Source of the DNA: Flavobacterium xueshanense
GTDB taxonomy: Bacteria; Bacteroidota; Bacteroidia; Flavobacteriales; Flavobacteriaceae
NCBI RefSeq assembly: GCF_900112975.1
Contig: NZ_FONQ01000007.1
Span: 62,001 to 126,000, forward strand
Length of the DNA: 64,000 bases
Direction of reading: 5' to 3'
Of this stretch, positions 45,935-54,849 are shown piece after piece (position 1 is the first letter of the stretch; each line of letters opens with the position of its first letter). The notes under the pieces are model-generated. The model made no database searches and was not told the DNA's origin. It saw nothing but the letters and a program-made list of their open reading frames with translations. Made by a program: the position numbers and the translations under genes.

Positions 45935-47722
45935 TTAAGAATGGCTAAACTGTAAGTTACTTAAATTTTTATAAATCCCATTCTCTAAAGCGATTAATTC
46001 TTGATGCGTTCCTTGTTCTGTAATTTTTCCATTATCCAAAACTAATATTTGATCTGCACTGCGAATTGTCGAAAGACGGTGCGCAATGATAATACTTGTT
46101 CTTCCTTCCATCAAAATTTCAAGCGCTTCCTGAACTAGTTTTTCACTTTCACTGTCTAATGAGGATGTAGCTTCGTCCAGAATTAAAATACTTGGATTTT
46201 TCAATAATGCTCTTGCAATTGCGATACGTTGTCGTTGTCCTCCTGAAAGTTTAATTCCTCTTTCTCCCACAATCGTTTCAAATTTTTCAGGGAAACTTTC
46301 AATGAAATTATAGGCATTAGCTTGTTTTGAAGCGGTAACAATTTCTTCTTCGGTGGCATTTGGTTTTCCATAAGCAATATTTTCTCTAATGGTTCCACCA
46401 AATAATATTACATCCTGCGGTACAATACTCATGTTTCCACGAAGGTTTTCTAAATCAAAATCATAAATATTTTTTCCGTCAACCAATATTTCTCCTTCAT
46501 CAATATTATAAAAACGCAATAAAAGCGAAGCAATTGTCGATTTTCCAGTTCCGCTAGGACCTACAATGGCAATTTTTTGACCAAAATTAGCAGTAAAACT
46601 GACGTCTGTCAATACTTTAATTTCTTTTCTGGAATGATAACTGAACGCGACATTTTTGAACGTAACGTTTCCTTTTATTTTTTGAGTTTTATCAACATTT
46701 TGAACTGAATTAATTTTTTCAGGATTTTCATCCAATAATTCAAAAACTCGTTCTGTTGCGCCAATTGCTTTTTGAATTTGGGCATAAAGCTCCGCAATTC
46801 CACCAAAAGAAGCACCAACAAAAGTGGAATACAATACAAAAGAAATCAATTGTCCCACGCTCATTTCCCGGCTGATGCTCAATCGAACACCGTACCAAAC
46901 AACGGCCACAATGGCTCCGAAAAGACAGAAAATAATGAATGAAGCAAAGTAACCACGATATTTTCCGCCTTTAATGGCTATTGTAACAACTTCTTTTATT
47001 TTTCCGTTGTAACGGGCAATTTCGTACCATTCATTGGCGAAAGCCTTTACGATACTGATACCTTGCATGGTTTCTTCAACAATCACCTGACTTTCGGCTA
47101 CTTTATCCTGAACGTTTTTCGAGTATTTTCGAATAAATCGTCCAAAAATAACTGCAGCAACAGCAACAAGCGGAACTACGGATAACATCAGCAACGTCAA
47201 TTTGATACTTTCATTTGCTAATAAAAGAATACCTCCAATAATTAAAATGAATTGTCTTAAAAATTCTGCTATAGTGGATGTTAAGGTGTCTTGTATTTGG
47301 GTAATATCAGAACTGATTCGGCTGTTTAATTCACCAACACGCTTTTGCGAAAAAAATGACATGGGTAACTTTACAAGATTGCTATACAATGATAATCTAA
47401 GATTAGCTAAGGTATTTTCAGTAAAATTGACAAATAAATACAATCTAAAAAATGAAAATATCGATTGAAGAAATAAGATTAATATTAAACCTCCAGCAAT
47501 CATGTTAGCTTGGGAGTTATCTTTATTTTTCACGCAATCTATCAACATTCCCATTAGTTTAGGAAAAGCAAGCGCAGTAGCCCCAGTAAACAATAAAAAA
47601 ACTAATCCTACATAAAATTTCCAACGGTGATTTCCTGCATATCGAAATATTACAGTTGCTTTTTGGAGTGAAGTTGCAGTAATTTTTGATTTTGGTAAAT
47701 CGTTTTCTTTGAACCTGGCCAT
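45935..47722 (-). CDS. ABC exporter, fused permease and ATPase
   Basis: 595-residue half-transporter of the MsbA/MDR type. Six transmembrane helices lie in the first 330 residues (first at about 36-57), followed by an ABC domain with Walker A GPSGTGKST, signature LSGGQRQR, Walker B ILILDEATSSLD and H-loop IAHRLST. Lipid A-core or phospholipid flipping by MsbA-like proteins is possible, but the substrate cannot be read from sequence. It stands alone, upstream of the tRNA-Val region. Confidence 0.9.
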   Translation of the reverse strand: MARFKENDLPKSKITATSLQKATVIFRYAGNHRWKFYVGLVFLLFTGATALAFPKLMGMLIDCVKNKDNSQANMIAGGLILILFLQSIFSFFRLYLFVNFTENTLANLRLSLYSNLVKLPMSFFSQKRVGELNSRISSDITQIQDTLTSTIAEFLRQFILIIGGILLLANESIKLTLLMLSVVPLVAVAAVIFGRFIRKYSKNVQDKVAESQVIVEETMQGISIVKAFANEWYEIARYNGKIKEVVTIAIKGGKYRGYFASFIIFCLFGAIVAVVWYGVRLSISREMSVGQLISFVLYSTFVGASFGGIAELYAQIQKAIGATERVFELLDENPEKINSVQNVDKTQKIKGNVTFKNVAFSYHSRKEIKVLTDVSFTANFGQKIAIVGPSGTGKSTIASLLLRFYNIDEGEILVDGKNIYDFDLENLRGNMSIVPQDVILFGGTIRENIAYGKPNATEEEIVTASKQANAYNFIESFPEKFETIVGERGIKLSGGQRQRIAIARALLKNPSILILDEATSSLDSESEKLVQEALEILMEGRTSIIIAHRLSTIRSADQILVLDNGKITEQGTHQELIALENGIYKNLSNLQFSHS

Positions 47723-47864
47723 TATTTATTGTTTAAAGCGCAAATGTAAGACTATAACAAATCAATACAAAAAAATACTTAAGATTCATGCCTCACATAA
47801 AGCGCTATTGTAGAGGATTCAGGCAAATAAAGCCAATATTTTATTGATTTTTTTACGGATTTGC

Positions 47865-47894
47865 TTGCAGATACCATTTCTAGCTGTATATTTG
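47865..47894 (+). promoter_or_regulatory. Promoter of tRNA-Val gene
   Basis: TTG (47865-47867), a 19-base spacer and TATATTTG (47887-47894), an excellent match to the Bacteroidota primary sigma factor consensus. It lies about 40 bases before the mature tRNA 5' end. Confidence 0.7.
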
Positions 47895-47933
47895 CACTCG
47901 CAATAAGGAAATGAAAATGACCGCATTGTTTTA

Positions 47934-48011
47934 GGGCGATTAGCTCAGCTGGTTCAGAGCACCTCGTTTACACCGAGGGGGTCGGGGGTTCGAACCCCTC
48001 ATCGCCCACCA
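47934..48011 (+). tRNA. tRNA-Val, anticodon TAC
   Basis: Complete cloverleaf: acceptor stem GGGCGAT pairs with ATCGCCC, the anticodon arm is CCTCG-TTTACAC-CGAGG giving anticodon TAC (reads GUA/GUG valine codons), and the T arm is GGGGGTTCGAACCCCT. The CCA is encoded (48009-48011). It has its own promoter and a terminator immediately after. The decayed recombinase frame runs backward into its 3' half, so this gene probably served as an integration site. Confidence 0.96.
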
Positions 48012-48012
48012 T

Positions 48013-48050
48013 AAGAGACAAAGAAGAAATATTCTCCTTTGTCTCTTTTT
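48013..48050 (+). terminator. Terminator of tRNA-Val
   Basis: AAGAGACAAAG (48013-48023) and CTTTGTCTCTT (48037-48047) form an 11-base stem followed by T residues, two bases after the tRNA CCA end. Confidence 0.85.
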
Positions 48051-48606
48051 TATTGCTATCTATGTGCTTGTTAATCAAATACAATAGCTGAACAGCTTCG
48101 TTAATTCTTGTGGTTCGAAATCCAGTTCCATTAAATGTTAGATTTTCGGGATAAATTGAACCAATCAAACCCCTACATTCTTCAAATGTTCCGCCTTCAT
48201 ACCCTATACTAAGCCGCAATAGATTATCAATACCTTCATTCAAGAGCCCTTCTATATCTTCCTTTTAATTAGTAATGCTTGATAGTTTAGCTTCAAGTTT
48301 AGTAACTATAACACCATAATCAGATTTCATTTCCCTGTAATCCGAAGCATCAATTTGATTTGTTACAACTAATTTTCTTGCTTTAGAAAGCCTATTCTCA
48401 TAATCTTTTATTTGAGCTAATAGTTGTCGTTTTTCACCTTGTATTCCTTTAGTTTGTTCTTTGTAAGCTTCGGCTATTAATACGGTATAAAGCTTTTTAT
48501 ATTCATGTCTGGCCAAATACATTTGGAGTTCATTTACAAATTGTTCATTCACTGCTTCTGCTCTGAAGCGATGTGTACATCCTCCGAAACAATGATAATA
48601 AGAGTA

Positions 48607-49606
48607 ACCCGTTGGGTGTAATTAAATTATTTGTGTTTTAATATTATTAATTGGTCTATCAAAAATAAATTTATTGATGAATTGTACCAAAGTTAACTCT
48701 GCTATTTTAGCCAAAATTCTTGTTTTAAAACCTTTAAAAGATTTCGCATAATTTCTTCTAATCATAAATTGGTCGCACAATTGGGAAAATAAAGTTTCAA
48801 TTCTTTTTCTTGATTTTCTAAAAATATATGGTTGTTTTTTATATCCTTTTTGATTTTTTCTCATTGGTGTTTCCAATTTGATATTTGCACTTTCAAATAA
48901 GTCTAATTGTTGTGTTGCAGACAAATAACCTCTGTCTCCAAGTAGCACACAATCAGATAATTGATATTTTAAATCTTTTAACAAATGTACATCGTGAACA
49001 CTTGCTTTTGTAATATCTATTGATTGAAAAACTCCTGAAATACTACAAACTCCATGAAGTTTATAACCATAAAACCAAGTGTTTTGTGATGCACAAAAAC
49101 CTTTGTCAGGCGCAGTGTGAAAGTCATCTTTACATATTTTTATTCTGTTATGTCTAGCCATTTTACAAATCTCAAGTGGCATACTGTCTACTATAAAATA
49201 GTTTTCAAATTCAATAAACTTTGAATACAAATGTTGTCTGATTTCTTCAGTAAAATGGAATAACTTTTTTCTCCTTTTATTGTATTGACTTCGCTCAATT
49301 AAATTAGGAATTTCTCCTTTTTGTAATTGATTAAAAAATGAATTTTCACTATCAATAGACATATATTCAGAAGTTAAGCTCAATGCAACTATTTCTAAAT
49401 CAGACATCTTAAGTCTTCTTCCAGCTCTAATTTCTGTATTTAAAACAATATTAAAAGAAGTAATAACTTCTAAAACTCTAAAATAATTTTTTACTATATT
49501 TGACATAGATATTGGGTTGTTTGGCGACATCAAGATACTGAAATTCAGCGTCTTGACCAATATCTAATCCCTTTATTTTACTTTAAAATAATTGCACCCA
49601 ACGAGT
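48607..49606 (-). mobile_element. IS982-family insertion sequence, complete
   Basis: Exactly 1,000 bases between 8-base direct repeats TAAGAGTA (48599-48606 and 49607-49614). The terminal inverted repeats are ACCCGTTGGGTGTAATTA on the left and, reversed, ACTCGTTGGGTGCAATTA on the right (16 of 18 identical). It carries one transposase gene. Removing the element and one target copy restores the recombinase reading frame, which proves the boundaries. Confidence 0.93.
48622..49506 (-). CDS. IS982-family transposase
   Basis: DDE transposase of 294 residues from the ATG at 49504-49506 (MSNIVKNYFRVLEVI); the frame could start earlier, but this start fits the family. The catalytic acidic residues are expected in IVDSMPLE, LLGDRGYLS and RKRIETLFSQL. 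There is no frameshift or stop, so the element may still be active. It lies between near-identical terminal repeats within a dead recombinase gene. Confidence 0.92.
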   Translation of the reverse strand: MSNIVKNYFRVLEVITSFNIVLNTEIRAGRRLKMSDLEIVALSLTSEYMSIDSENSFFNQLQKGEIPNLIERSQYNKRRKKLFHFTEEIRQHLYSKFIEFENYFIVDSMPLEICKMARHNRIKICKDDFHTAPDKGFCASQNTWFYGYKLHGVCSISGVFQSIDITKASVHDVHLLKDLKYQLSDCVLLGDRGYLSATQQLDLFESANIKLETPMRKNQKGYKKQPYIFRKSRKRIETLFSQLCDQFMIRRNYAKSFKGFKTRILAKIAELTLVQFINKFIFDRPINNIKTQII

Positions 49607-50148
49607 TAAGAGTAATATCTACTATGTCCTTTAGATTTGCTCCCAGAAAGAATCTTTGCGCATTTTGGGCATATAAGAAAACCCCGAACCGGGAGGTCTT
49701 TAATAGTTTCGACTTTTGGTCGGGATGTTTTTCCACGTCCATCAAGTACATCCTAGACTGTGTAGTAAAGAGCCTCCGAAATTATAGCTTCGTGTTGTCC
49801 CTTTACAAAAAAGCTCTCTTTATCCTTATACTTCGGTACAAATATCTTCCCACAGTACAAAGGATTGCGTACCGCGAGCCAAAAGCTATACATTTTTGTC
49901 TTAATACTTTTCTTTTTAGCTAGACGGTGTATATCTTCGGTACTGAATATTCCTTTGGCTAATTCATGAAAAGCCCATCTCATAATTGATGCTTCGGGCT
50001 ATTTGAGGGCAATGTATTTACTTCCATCTTCCTTTGATCTGTTCACATAACCAACCGGAGCTAGGCTCACATAACGACCTTCTTTTTTAGCTCTTCGCAT
50101 CCCGTGAAACACATTTAATGCCTTATGCAATAGCTTCATGGTGCGGGA

Positions 50149-50317
50149 CAACAACAACAACAACAAAATTTAAATTTTCATTAATTTTTTACGCAAAAAA
50201 CGGATTTCAAAAAATTATAACATTTAGTTAATTGTTAAAATAAACTTAAACAAAGTTTTGATAACTATTTTTTCATAAATTTGTTAACCAAATAGTTAAA
50301 CCGTATAATTAAACAAC
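50149..50317 (+). promoter_or_regulatory. Control region of the TetR-efflux operon
   Basis: After an (ACA)n run at 50148-50166 comes AT-rich DNA with a -7 box TAAATTTG (50276-50283) and a TTTG about 15 bases upstream. Overlapping and just downstream of the -7 box is an inverted repeat TTAAC-N6-GTTAA (about 50284-50299), with related TTAAC/GTTAA half-sites further upstream. That layout suits a TetR operator repressing the operon that starts at 50318. Confidence 0.5.
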
Positions 50318-50929
50318 ATGGATAAAATAAAAACTGAGAATACTGAAACAGAAATATTAAATGCAGCAAAGGAAATTTTCCAGTTAAAAGGTATGGCTGG
50401 CGCCAGAATGCAGGAAATTGCAGATAAAGCGAAAATTAATAAAGCATTGTTACATTATTACTATAGAAGCAAACAACTTTTATTTGAGGCAGTTTTTAAA
50501 AGTGCTTTTACACTATTGGCGCCTCAATTAAACAAAGTATTGAATGATGACAGCGATTTATTTGAAAAAATAAGAAGATTTACTGAAAATTATGTCTCGT
50601 TTGTAATCAAACATCCCTATTTGCCAAATTTTGTAATTCAAGAATTAAATAAAAATCCAGAGTTTGTAGTAAAGCTTCGATCAGAAAAAAATTTTCCTTC
50701 TATTGATAAATTCAAACTTCAAATTAGTGATGCTATCAAACAAGGCGTTATTAAACCAATAGAAGCGGAACAATTATTTATCAATATAATATCTTTAAAT
50801 ATTTTTCCATTTATAGGAGAACCACTTTTAATGGCTCTTGTTAATGTGGACAAAGAAAGCTACAATAAAATATTGCAACATCGCAAAACAGAAGTGGCGG
50901 AGTTTATTATTAATTCTATAAAAATCTAA
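50318..50929 (+). CDS. TetR family transcriptional regulator
   Basis: 203-residue repressor. The N-terminal helix-turn-helix reads ILNAAKEIFQLKGMAGARMQ then EIADKAKINKALLHYYYRSK (about 13-52), a strong TetR signature; the C-terminal ligand domain has no specific signature. It is the first gene of a long co-oriented run of envelope and ABC exporter genes, three bases upstream of the TolC-like gene, so it probably controls that operon, as CecR (YbiH) does for ybhGFSR in E. coli. Confidence 0.92.
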   Translation: MDKIKTENTETEILNAAKEIFQLKGMAGARMQEIADKAKINKALLHYYYRSKQLLFEAVFKSAFTLLAPQLNKVLNDDSDLFEKIRRFTENYVSFVIKHPYLPNFVIQELNKNPEFVVKLRSEKNFPSIDKFKLQISDAIKQGVIKPIEAEQLFINIISLNIFPFIGEPLLMALVNVDKESYNKILQHRKTEVAEFIINSIKI

Positions 50930-50932
50930 GTT

Positions 50933-52183
50933 ATGAAAAATAAGTTAGTCATATTATTGCTATTTCTATTATCAATAAGTTCAAATGCACAACAAATTTT
51001 GACTTTGGAAGATTGTTATACATTAGTTAATAAAAATTATCCTTTATCAAAACAAACGGGATTATTACAACAAAAATTAAGCTATGAAATCGAGGCGCTA
51101 AGCAAAGGGAAACTGCCAAAAATTGATGTAAACGCTCAGGCAACTTATCAAAACGAGGTAATAGGATTACCCGCGACATTACCCGGAGTGGAACCTTTAA
51201 ATAAAGACCAATACAGAGCGACTTTAGATGTAAATCAATTAATCTATAATGGAGGTAGAATTGATGCAAATGCTAAATTAAAAGAAGCACAGGGCAAAAC
51301 ACAACAACAACAAATTGAGGTTAGTTTATATCAATTAAAAAGTAGGATTAATCAATATTATTTCTCTATTTTATTACTTCAAGAAAAGAGCGCCTTATTG
51401 TTGTCTAAAAAGGAGTTACTTGAATCGAAAGTTAAAGAAGTACAATCAGCGGTAAAATTTGGTGCTATTCTTCCAGCATCCGAACAGGTTTTGGAGGCTG
51501 AAATCATTAAAATCAATCAGCAGTTAACGGAAATTAAATTTGAAAAAATAAAATTACTAAATAACCTTTCTGAATTAACTTTTACAACAATTGATTCCGA
51601 CACAATTTTATTACAACCCAATTTTAATTTTATAAATACAGCAGCAACAAGGCCAGAACTTGTTTACTATGACTTCCAAAATCAACAATTAGAGTTTTCT
51701 AAAAATGTAATTTCCAAGTCTAATCTTCCTAAAATAAATGCTTTTGGTCAAGCCGGTTACGGAAATCCAGGATTGAATATGTTAGATAATTCTTTTCAGA
51801 CTTTTTATGTGCTGGGCTTAAAAGCCAATTGGAATGTTTTTGATTGGGGTAAAAACAAAACAGACATAAAGGCATTGGATATTTCAAAAGAAATAGTGAC
51901 ATCAGAAAAAGAAACATTTGAACTGAATAGCAAAATGCAATTAGAAGAGCTCGATTATGAAGTTAAAAAAATGGAACAACTCATACTTTCTGATAGCGAA
52001 ATAATTATAATACGTGAAAAAATCATGAAATCCTCTGATGCTCAAATGAAAAATGGTGTTATAACCTCGTCAGAATATCTTATAGAATTAACCAATCTGT
52101 TTGAAGCAAAAAATATTTTAAACACGCATGAAGTCCAATTATCGTTAGCCAAATCGAGTTACGAAATAATCAAAGGAAAATAA
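50933..52183 (+). CDS. TolC-family outer-membrane efflux protein
   Basis: 416-residue outer-membrane factor with a signal peptide (about 1-19, SSNAQQ). The repeated helical OEP domains begin with LTLEDCYTLVNKNYPLSKQT, and coiled-coil segments rich in Gln/Glu/Lys follow twice. It would form the trimeric exit duct for the exporter encoded downstream. It starts 3 bases after tetR and is followed by the HlyD-like adaptor, the normal order for a tripartite pump. Confidence 0.9.
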   Translation: MKNKLVILLLFLLSISSNAQQILTLEDCYTLVNKNYPLSKQTGLLQQKLSYEIEALSKGKLPKIDVNAQATYQNEVIGLPATLPGVEPLNKDQYRATLDVNQLIYNGGRIDANAKLKEAQGKTQQQQIEVSLYQLKSRINQYYFSILLLQEKSALLLSKKELLESKVKEVQSAVKFGAILPASEQVLEAEIIKINQQLTEIKFEKIKLLNNLSELTFTTIDSDTILLQPNFNFINTAATRPELVYYDFQNQQLEFSKNVISKSNLPKINAFGQAGYGNPGLNMLDNSFQTFYVLGLKANWNVFDWGKNKTDIKALDISKEIVTSEKETFELNSKMQLEELDYEVKKMEQLILSDSEIIIIREKIMKSSDAQMKNGVITSSEYLIELTNLFEAKNILNTHEVQLSLAKSSYEIIKGK

Positions 52184-52210
52184 AAAAAGAATCAGAAAAA
52201 ATTTTTAAAA

Positions 52211-53089
52211 ATGAAAAAAATAAGTGTCATAATTCTAGCCACAATAGGATTAATTTCCTGTAACAAAAATAGCGCTAAAGCCGATGGTTACGGAAATTTT
52301 GAAGCAACAGAAATAACTGTTTCCTCCGAAGCTAATGGAAAAATAGAGTTCCTAAAATTAGAAGAAGGAGACGTTTTAAAATCTCAATCACAAGTAGGAT
52401 TAGTTGACACTTTGCAATTACATTTTGCAAAACAACAATTAATTGCGTCTAAAAGCACCGTTTCTTCTAAATCCGTAAATGTAGTATCGCAAAAAAGGAT
52501 ATTACAAGAGCAATTAAAAACTACCAACTTAGAGAAAAATAGAATCCTTAATATGTATGCAGAAAATGCTGCAACCAAACGCCAAGTAGATGAAATTGAT
52601 GGAAAAGTAAAAGTCATCGAAGAACAGATAAAAAGCGTCGGAACTCAAAATGCACCGATTTTAAATGACTTGAAATCGATAGATGTTCAAATTGCCAAAA
52701 TCAACGACCAAATAGCGAAAAGCAAAATTATTAATCCTATCAATGGAACGGTGTTAACTAAATATTCAGAGCCGGGTGAAATAACAGCATTTGGAAAACC
52801 AATATACAAAATTGCCGATATTTCCGAAATGACTTTGAGAATCTATGTAAGCGAAACACAGTTATCAAAAATAAAAGTAGGACAAAATATAACCGTAAAA
52901 ATTGATGCTGAAAAAGATATGAAATCATATCAAGGAACTATTTCATGGATTGCATCTTCTGCAGAGTTTACTCCGAAAATTATCCAAACCAAAGAAGAAC
53001 GGATAAATCTGGTTTATGCCGTGAAAGTGAAGGTCAAAAACGATGGTAGTTTAAAAATCGGGATGCCTGCCGAAATGTGGATTAAATAG
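52211..53089 (+). CDS. HlyD-type adaptor lipoprotein
   Basis: Membrane-fusion protein of 292 residues with lipobox LISC (Cys at 17), so it is lipid-anchored. The biotinyl-lipoyl halves are ITVSSEANGKIEFLKLEEGD and IINPINGTVLTKYSEPGE, flanking a long coiled coil (about 75-170); a beta-barrel domain follows. It resembles YbhG, the adaptor of the YbhFSR exporter, and is the link between the TolC-like channel upstream and the ABC genes from 54849. Confidence 0.88.
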   Translation: MKKISVIILATIGLISCNKNSAKADGYGNFEATEITVSSEANGKIEFLKLEEGDVLKSQSQVGLVDTLQLHFAKQQLIASKSTVSSKSVNVVSQKRILQEQLKTTNLEKNRILNMYAENAATKRQVDEIDGKVKVIEEQIKSVGTQNAPILNDLKSIDVQIAKINDQIAKSKIINPINGTVLTKYSEPGEITAFGKPIYKIADISEMTLRIYVSETQLSKIKVGQNITVKIDAEKDMKSYQGTISWIASSAEFTPKIIQTKEERINLVYAVKVKVKNDGSLKIGMPAEMWIK

Positions 53090-53122
53090 TTGCTTTAGAT
53101 TACGTTAAGTCGATAAGTTTAC

Positions 53123-53212
53123 GGCCACGCGAAAAAAGCATTCAAAGAAGATAACTTAAAAGAAATTGCAGCCTGTATTTTACAGGATTGGGTATTGATT
53201 TTTACAAAATGA
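53123..53212 (+). pseudogene. Short coding fragment of unknown origin
   Basis: One frame reads GHAKKAFKEDNLKEIAACIL then QDWVLIFTK and a stop, between the adaptor and OsmC genes. A stop lies two codons upstream, and no start is present. It looks like the tail of a lost gene, but the stretch is too short to identify. Confidence 0.25.
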
Positions 53213-53255
53213 ATACAAATAATTAATAATCAATAATAAAAATAAAATCATAAAA

Positions 53256-53708
53256 ATGGAAAAGCACTATTATAATGTAGATGTTAATTGGAATAACGAT
53301 CGTAAAGGAAATTTATGTTCTCCCGAAATAAATCAATTTAATACTGAAAACAAATGTATTGAAGTTGCAACTCCTCCTGAATTTCCAAAAGGAATCTCTG
53401 GTATTTGGTCGCCAGAACACTTATTTACTGCTGCTGTAAGCAGTTGTTTAATGACCACTTTTTTATCAATAGCAGAAAATTCAAAACTTGAATTTACAAG
53501 TTTTAGTTGCAAATCAAAAGGTGTTCTGGAACAAGTCGATGGGAAATTTCTAATGAGTGAAATAATTCTAGAACCAACTGTAACTATAACTCATGAAAAA
53601 GACCGTGAAAGAGCCGAAAGAGTGTTACAAAAATCGGAAGCTGCTTGCTTAATTTCAAATTCAATAATTTCAAAAATTACCATGATTTCAACAATAAACA
53701 TGCAGTAA
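53256..53708 (+). CDS. OsmC family protein
   Basis: 150-residue OsmC/Ohr-fold protein; family members reduce organic hydroperoxides or act as redox proteins. The two reactive cysteines are in VSSCLMTTFLS and SEAACLISNS. Its place between efflux genes suggests it shares their stress signal. Upstream of the start the DNA contains degraded coding sequence, hinting that this part of the operon was assembled from separate pieces. Confidence 0.88.
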   Translation: MEKHYYNVDVNWNNDRKGNLCSPEINQFNTENKCIEVATPPEFPKGISGIWSPEHLFTAAVSSCLMTTFLSIAENSKLEFTSFSCKSKGVLEQVDGKFLMSEIILEPTVTITHEKDRERAERVLQKSEAACLISNSIISKITMISTINMQ

Positions 53709-53710
53709 TT

Positions 53711-54112
53711 ATGAAAAAAACAATTTCATATAGCATCGCATTTCTGTTAGCTGCTTTTGGGTTGCTTACCTTGTTTTTAAGTGCTTCTGTCATTTTTGAC
53801 TTATTTGGAATTAGAGGCAAAGAGGGAAATTATGTTCTGTTTATCGTTTGGGCAAATTTTATAAGTAGTGTAATCTATTTACTTGCAAGTTATGGATTCA
53901 TTAAAAACAAAAAGTGGACAACCACAATTTTGGTAATTTCGGCACTAATTCTTACAAATGCATTCATAGGTTTTATTTTTTACATCAACGAAGGCGGAGT
54001 GCATGAAACTAAAACAATTGGAGCGATGCTTTTTAGAATTACCGTAACCTTAATCTTTGTTGCAACTGCCTATTTCACGATCACCAAGAAGAAACAAATT
54101 AATACTAATTAA
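53711..54112 (+). CDS. Four-helix membrane protein of unknown function
   Basis: 133 residues from the ATG at 53711, which follows the OsmC stop by two bases. Four hydrophobic helices are at about 7-29, 43-63, 70-91 and 106-125. No family signature was recognised; such small membrane proteins are often annotated as hypothetical in flavobacteria. The frame is open 22 codons further upstream, but that extension overlaps OsmC and lacks membrane character. Confidence 0.7.
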   Translation: MKKTISYSIAFLLAAFGLLTLFLSASVIFDLFGIRGKEGNYVLFIVWANFISSVIYLLASYGFIKNKKWTTTILVISALILTNAFIGFIFYINEGGVHETKTIGAMLFRITVTLIFVATAYFTITKKKQINTN

Positions 54113-54124
54113 AAATTATAGAAT

Positions 54125-54565
54125 ATGTTAAAAATAAAAATTGCCCTTTTAGCTACAGTTGGACTATTACTTTTCTCCTGTAACACGAAATCGAAAGAAG
54201 AAAAATCCACTGAAATTAAAATTGAAGAACACCAACATTCTAAGGCCGAAGCCATTCAATTAAATAAAGGTAAAAAATGGAAAGTAGATGATAATATGAT
54301 GCTTCACATTCGAAACATGGAAAAAGATGTGGTCAATTTTGATAAAGAAGACGACAAAAATTATTCATTATTCGCTGATAAATTAAAGGTAAATTTAGAT
54401 TTACTGACATCCAATTGCACCATGAAAGGAGAAGCTCACGATGAACTTCACAAATGGTTAGTACCTTATATCGAATTAGTCAATGCGTTTTCTAAAGAGA
54501 AATCAGCAAATCAATTTATAGAAATTCAACATTATTTCAAAACATTTAATCAATATTTCCAATGA
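54125..54565 (+). CDS. Lipoprotein of unknown function
   Basis: 146 residues with a lipoprotein signal (LLLFSC, Cys at 19), then a charged linker with a EEHQHSK His cluster and a helical domain (about 50-146, with ADKLKVNLDLLTSNC and GEAHDELHKWL). The His-rich linker could bind metal, but nothing proves it. It overlaps the next gene by four bases, so it belongs to the operon. Confidence 0.72.
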   Translation: MLKIKIALLATVGLLLFSCNTKSKEEKSTEIKIEEHQHSKAEAIQLNKGKKWKVDDNMMLHIRNMEKDVVNFDKEDDKNYSLFADKLKVNLDLLTSNCTMKGEAHDELHKWLVPYIELVNAFSKEKSANQFIEIQHYFKTFNQYFQ

Positions 54566-54849
54566 TTTTAAAAAACTTGCACACCGAAAATAAACCTGTT
54601 CAAACGCAACTGTTATTTGAACCAAGTGAATCTAAAGTACTTTCAATGCAAATTGCAAAAGGAGAAACGCTTAAGGAACACGTTTCAAAAGTACCGGCAT
54701 TATTAGTTTGCGTTTCAGGAAATGCCGTTTATACTGATGAAAAAGAGATAGTGATCAATCTCAGTTCAGGTGTTTATGTCATGATTCAAGAAAACATCAA
54801 ACACGCCGTAAAAGCGATTGAAGAAAGTAATTTCTTATTGGTGAAGTAA
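54562..54849 (+). CDS. Small cupin-like protein
   Basis: 95 residues with the strand order of a minimal cupin: LSMQIAKGETLKEHVSKVPA, LLVCVSGNAVYTDEKEI and SSGVYVMIQENIKHAVKAI. One His per motif (HVSK and KHAV) remains; the first motif lacks the usual HxH. It begins within the lipoprotein stop and ends overlapping the ATPase start by one base, which makes it part of the exporter operon. Ligand unknown. Confidence 0.7.
   Translation: MILKNLHTENKPVQTQLLFEPSESKVLSMQIAKGETLKEHVSKVPALLVCVSGNAVYTDEKEIVINLSSGVYVMIQENIKHAVKAIEESNFLLVK

Larger units (their letters stand above)
48013..50148 (-). pseudogene. Large serine recombinase, decayed and IS-interrupted
   Basis: Minus-strand frames piece together into a serine recombinase: HGMRRAKKEGRYVSLAPVGY and EASIMRWAFHELAKG (recombinase domain), NPLYCGKIFVPKYKD, the zinc-ribbon CPKCAKILSG, then after removing an insertion sequence RYYSYYHCFGGCTHRFRAEA, a coiled coil, and GSIYPENLTFNGTGFRTTRI at the end. 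Stops interrupt it at TAG after YIALK, TAG after LYYTV, and TAA after SSITN, all single-base changes from sense codons. The N-terminal catalytic Ser domain is missing; homology ends near 50148 at an (ACA)n run. It is the relic of a mobile element at tRNA-Val. Confidence 0.88.

Noticed and set aside
47968..48243. Minus-strand open frame ending VGDEGFEPPTPSV treated as a stand-alone protein
   Set aside because: The last 14 residues are the antisense of tRNA-Val, a well-known artefact; the rest is the end of the decayed serine recombinase, so it is described as part of that pseudogene.
48265..48552. Open frame of 95 residues as an independent coiled-coil gene
   Set aside because: It continues in frame from the zinc-ribbon part and into the C-terminal part of the recombinase across a single stop codon.
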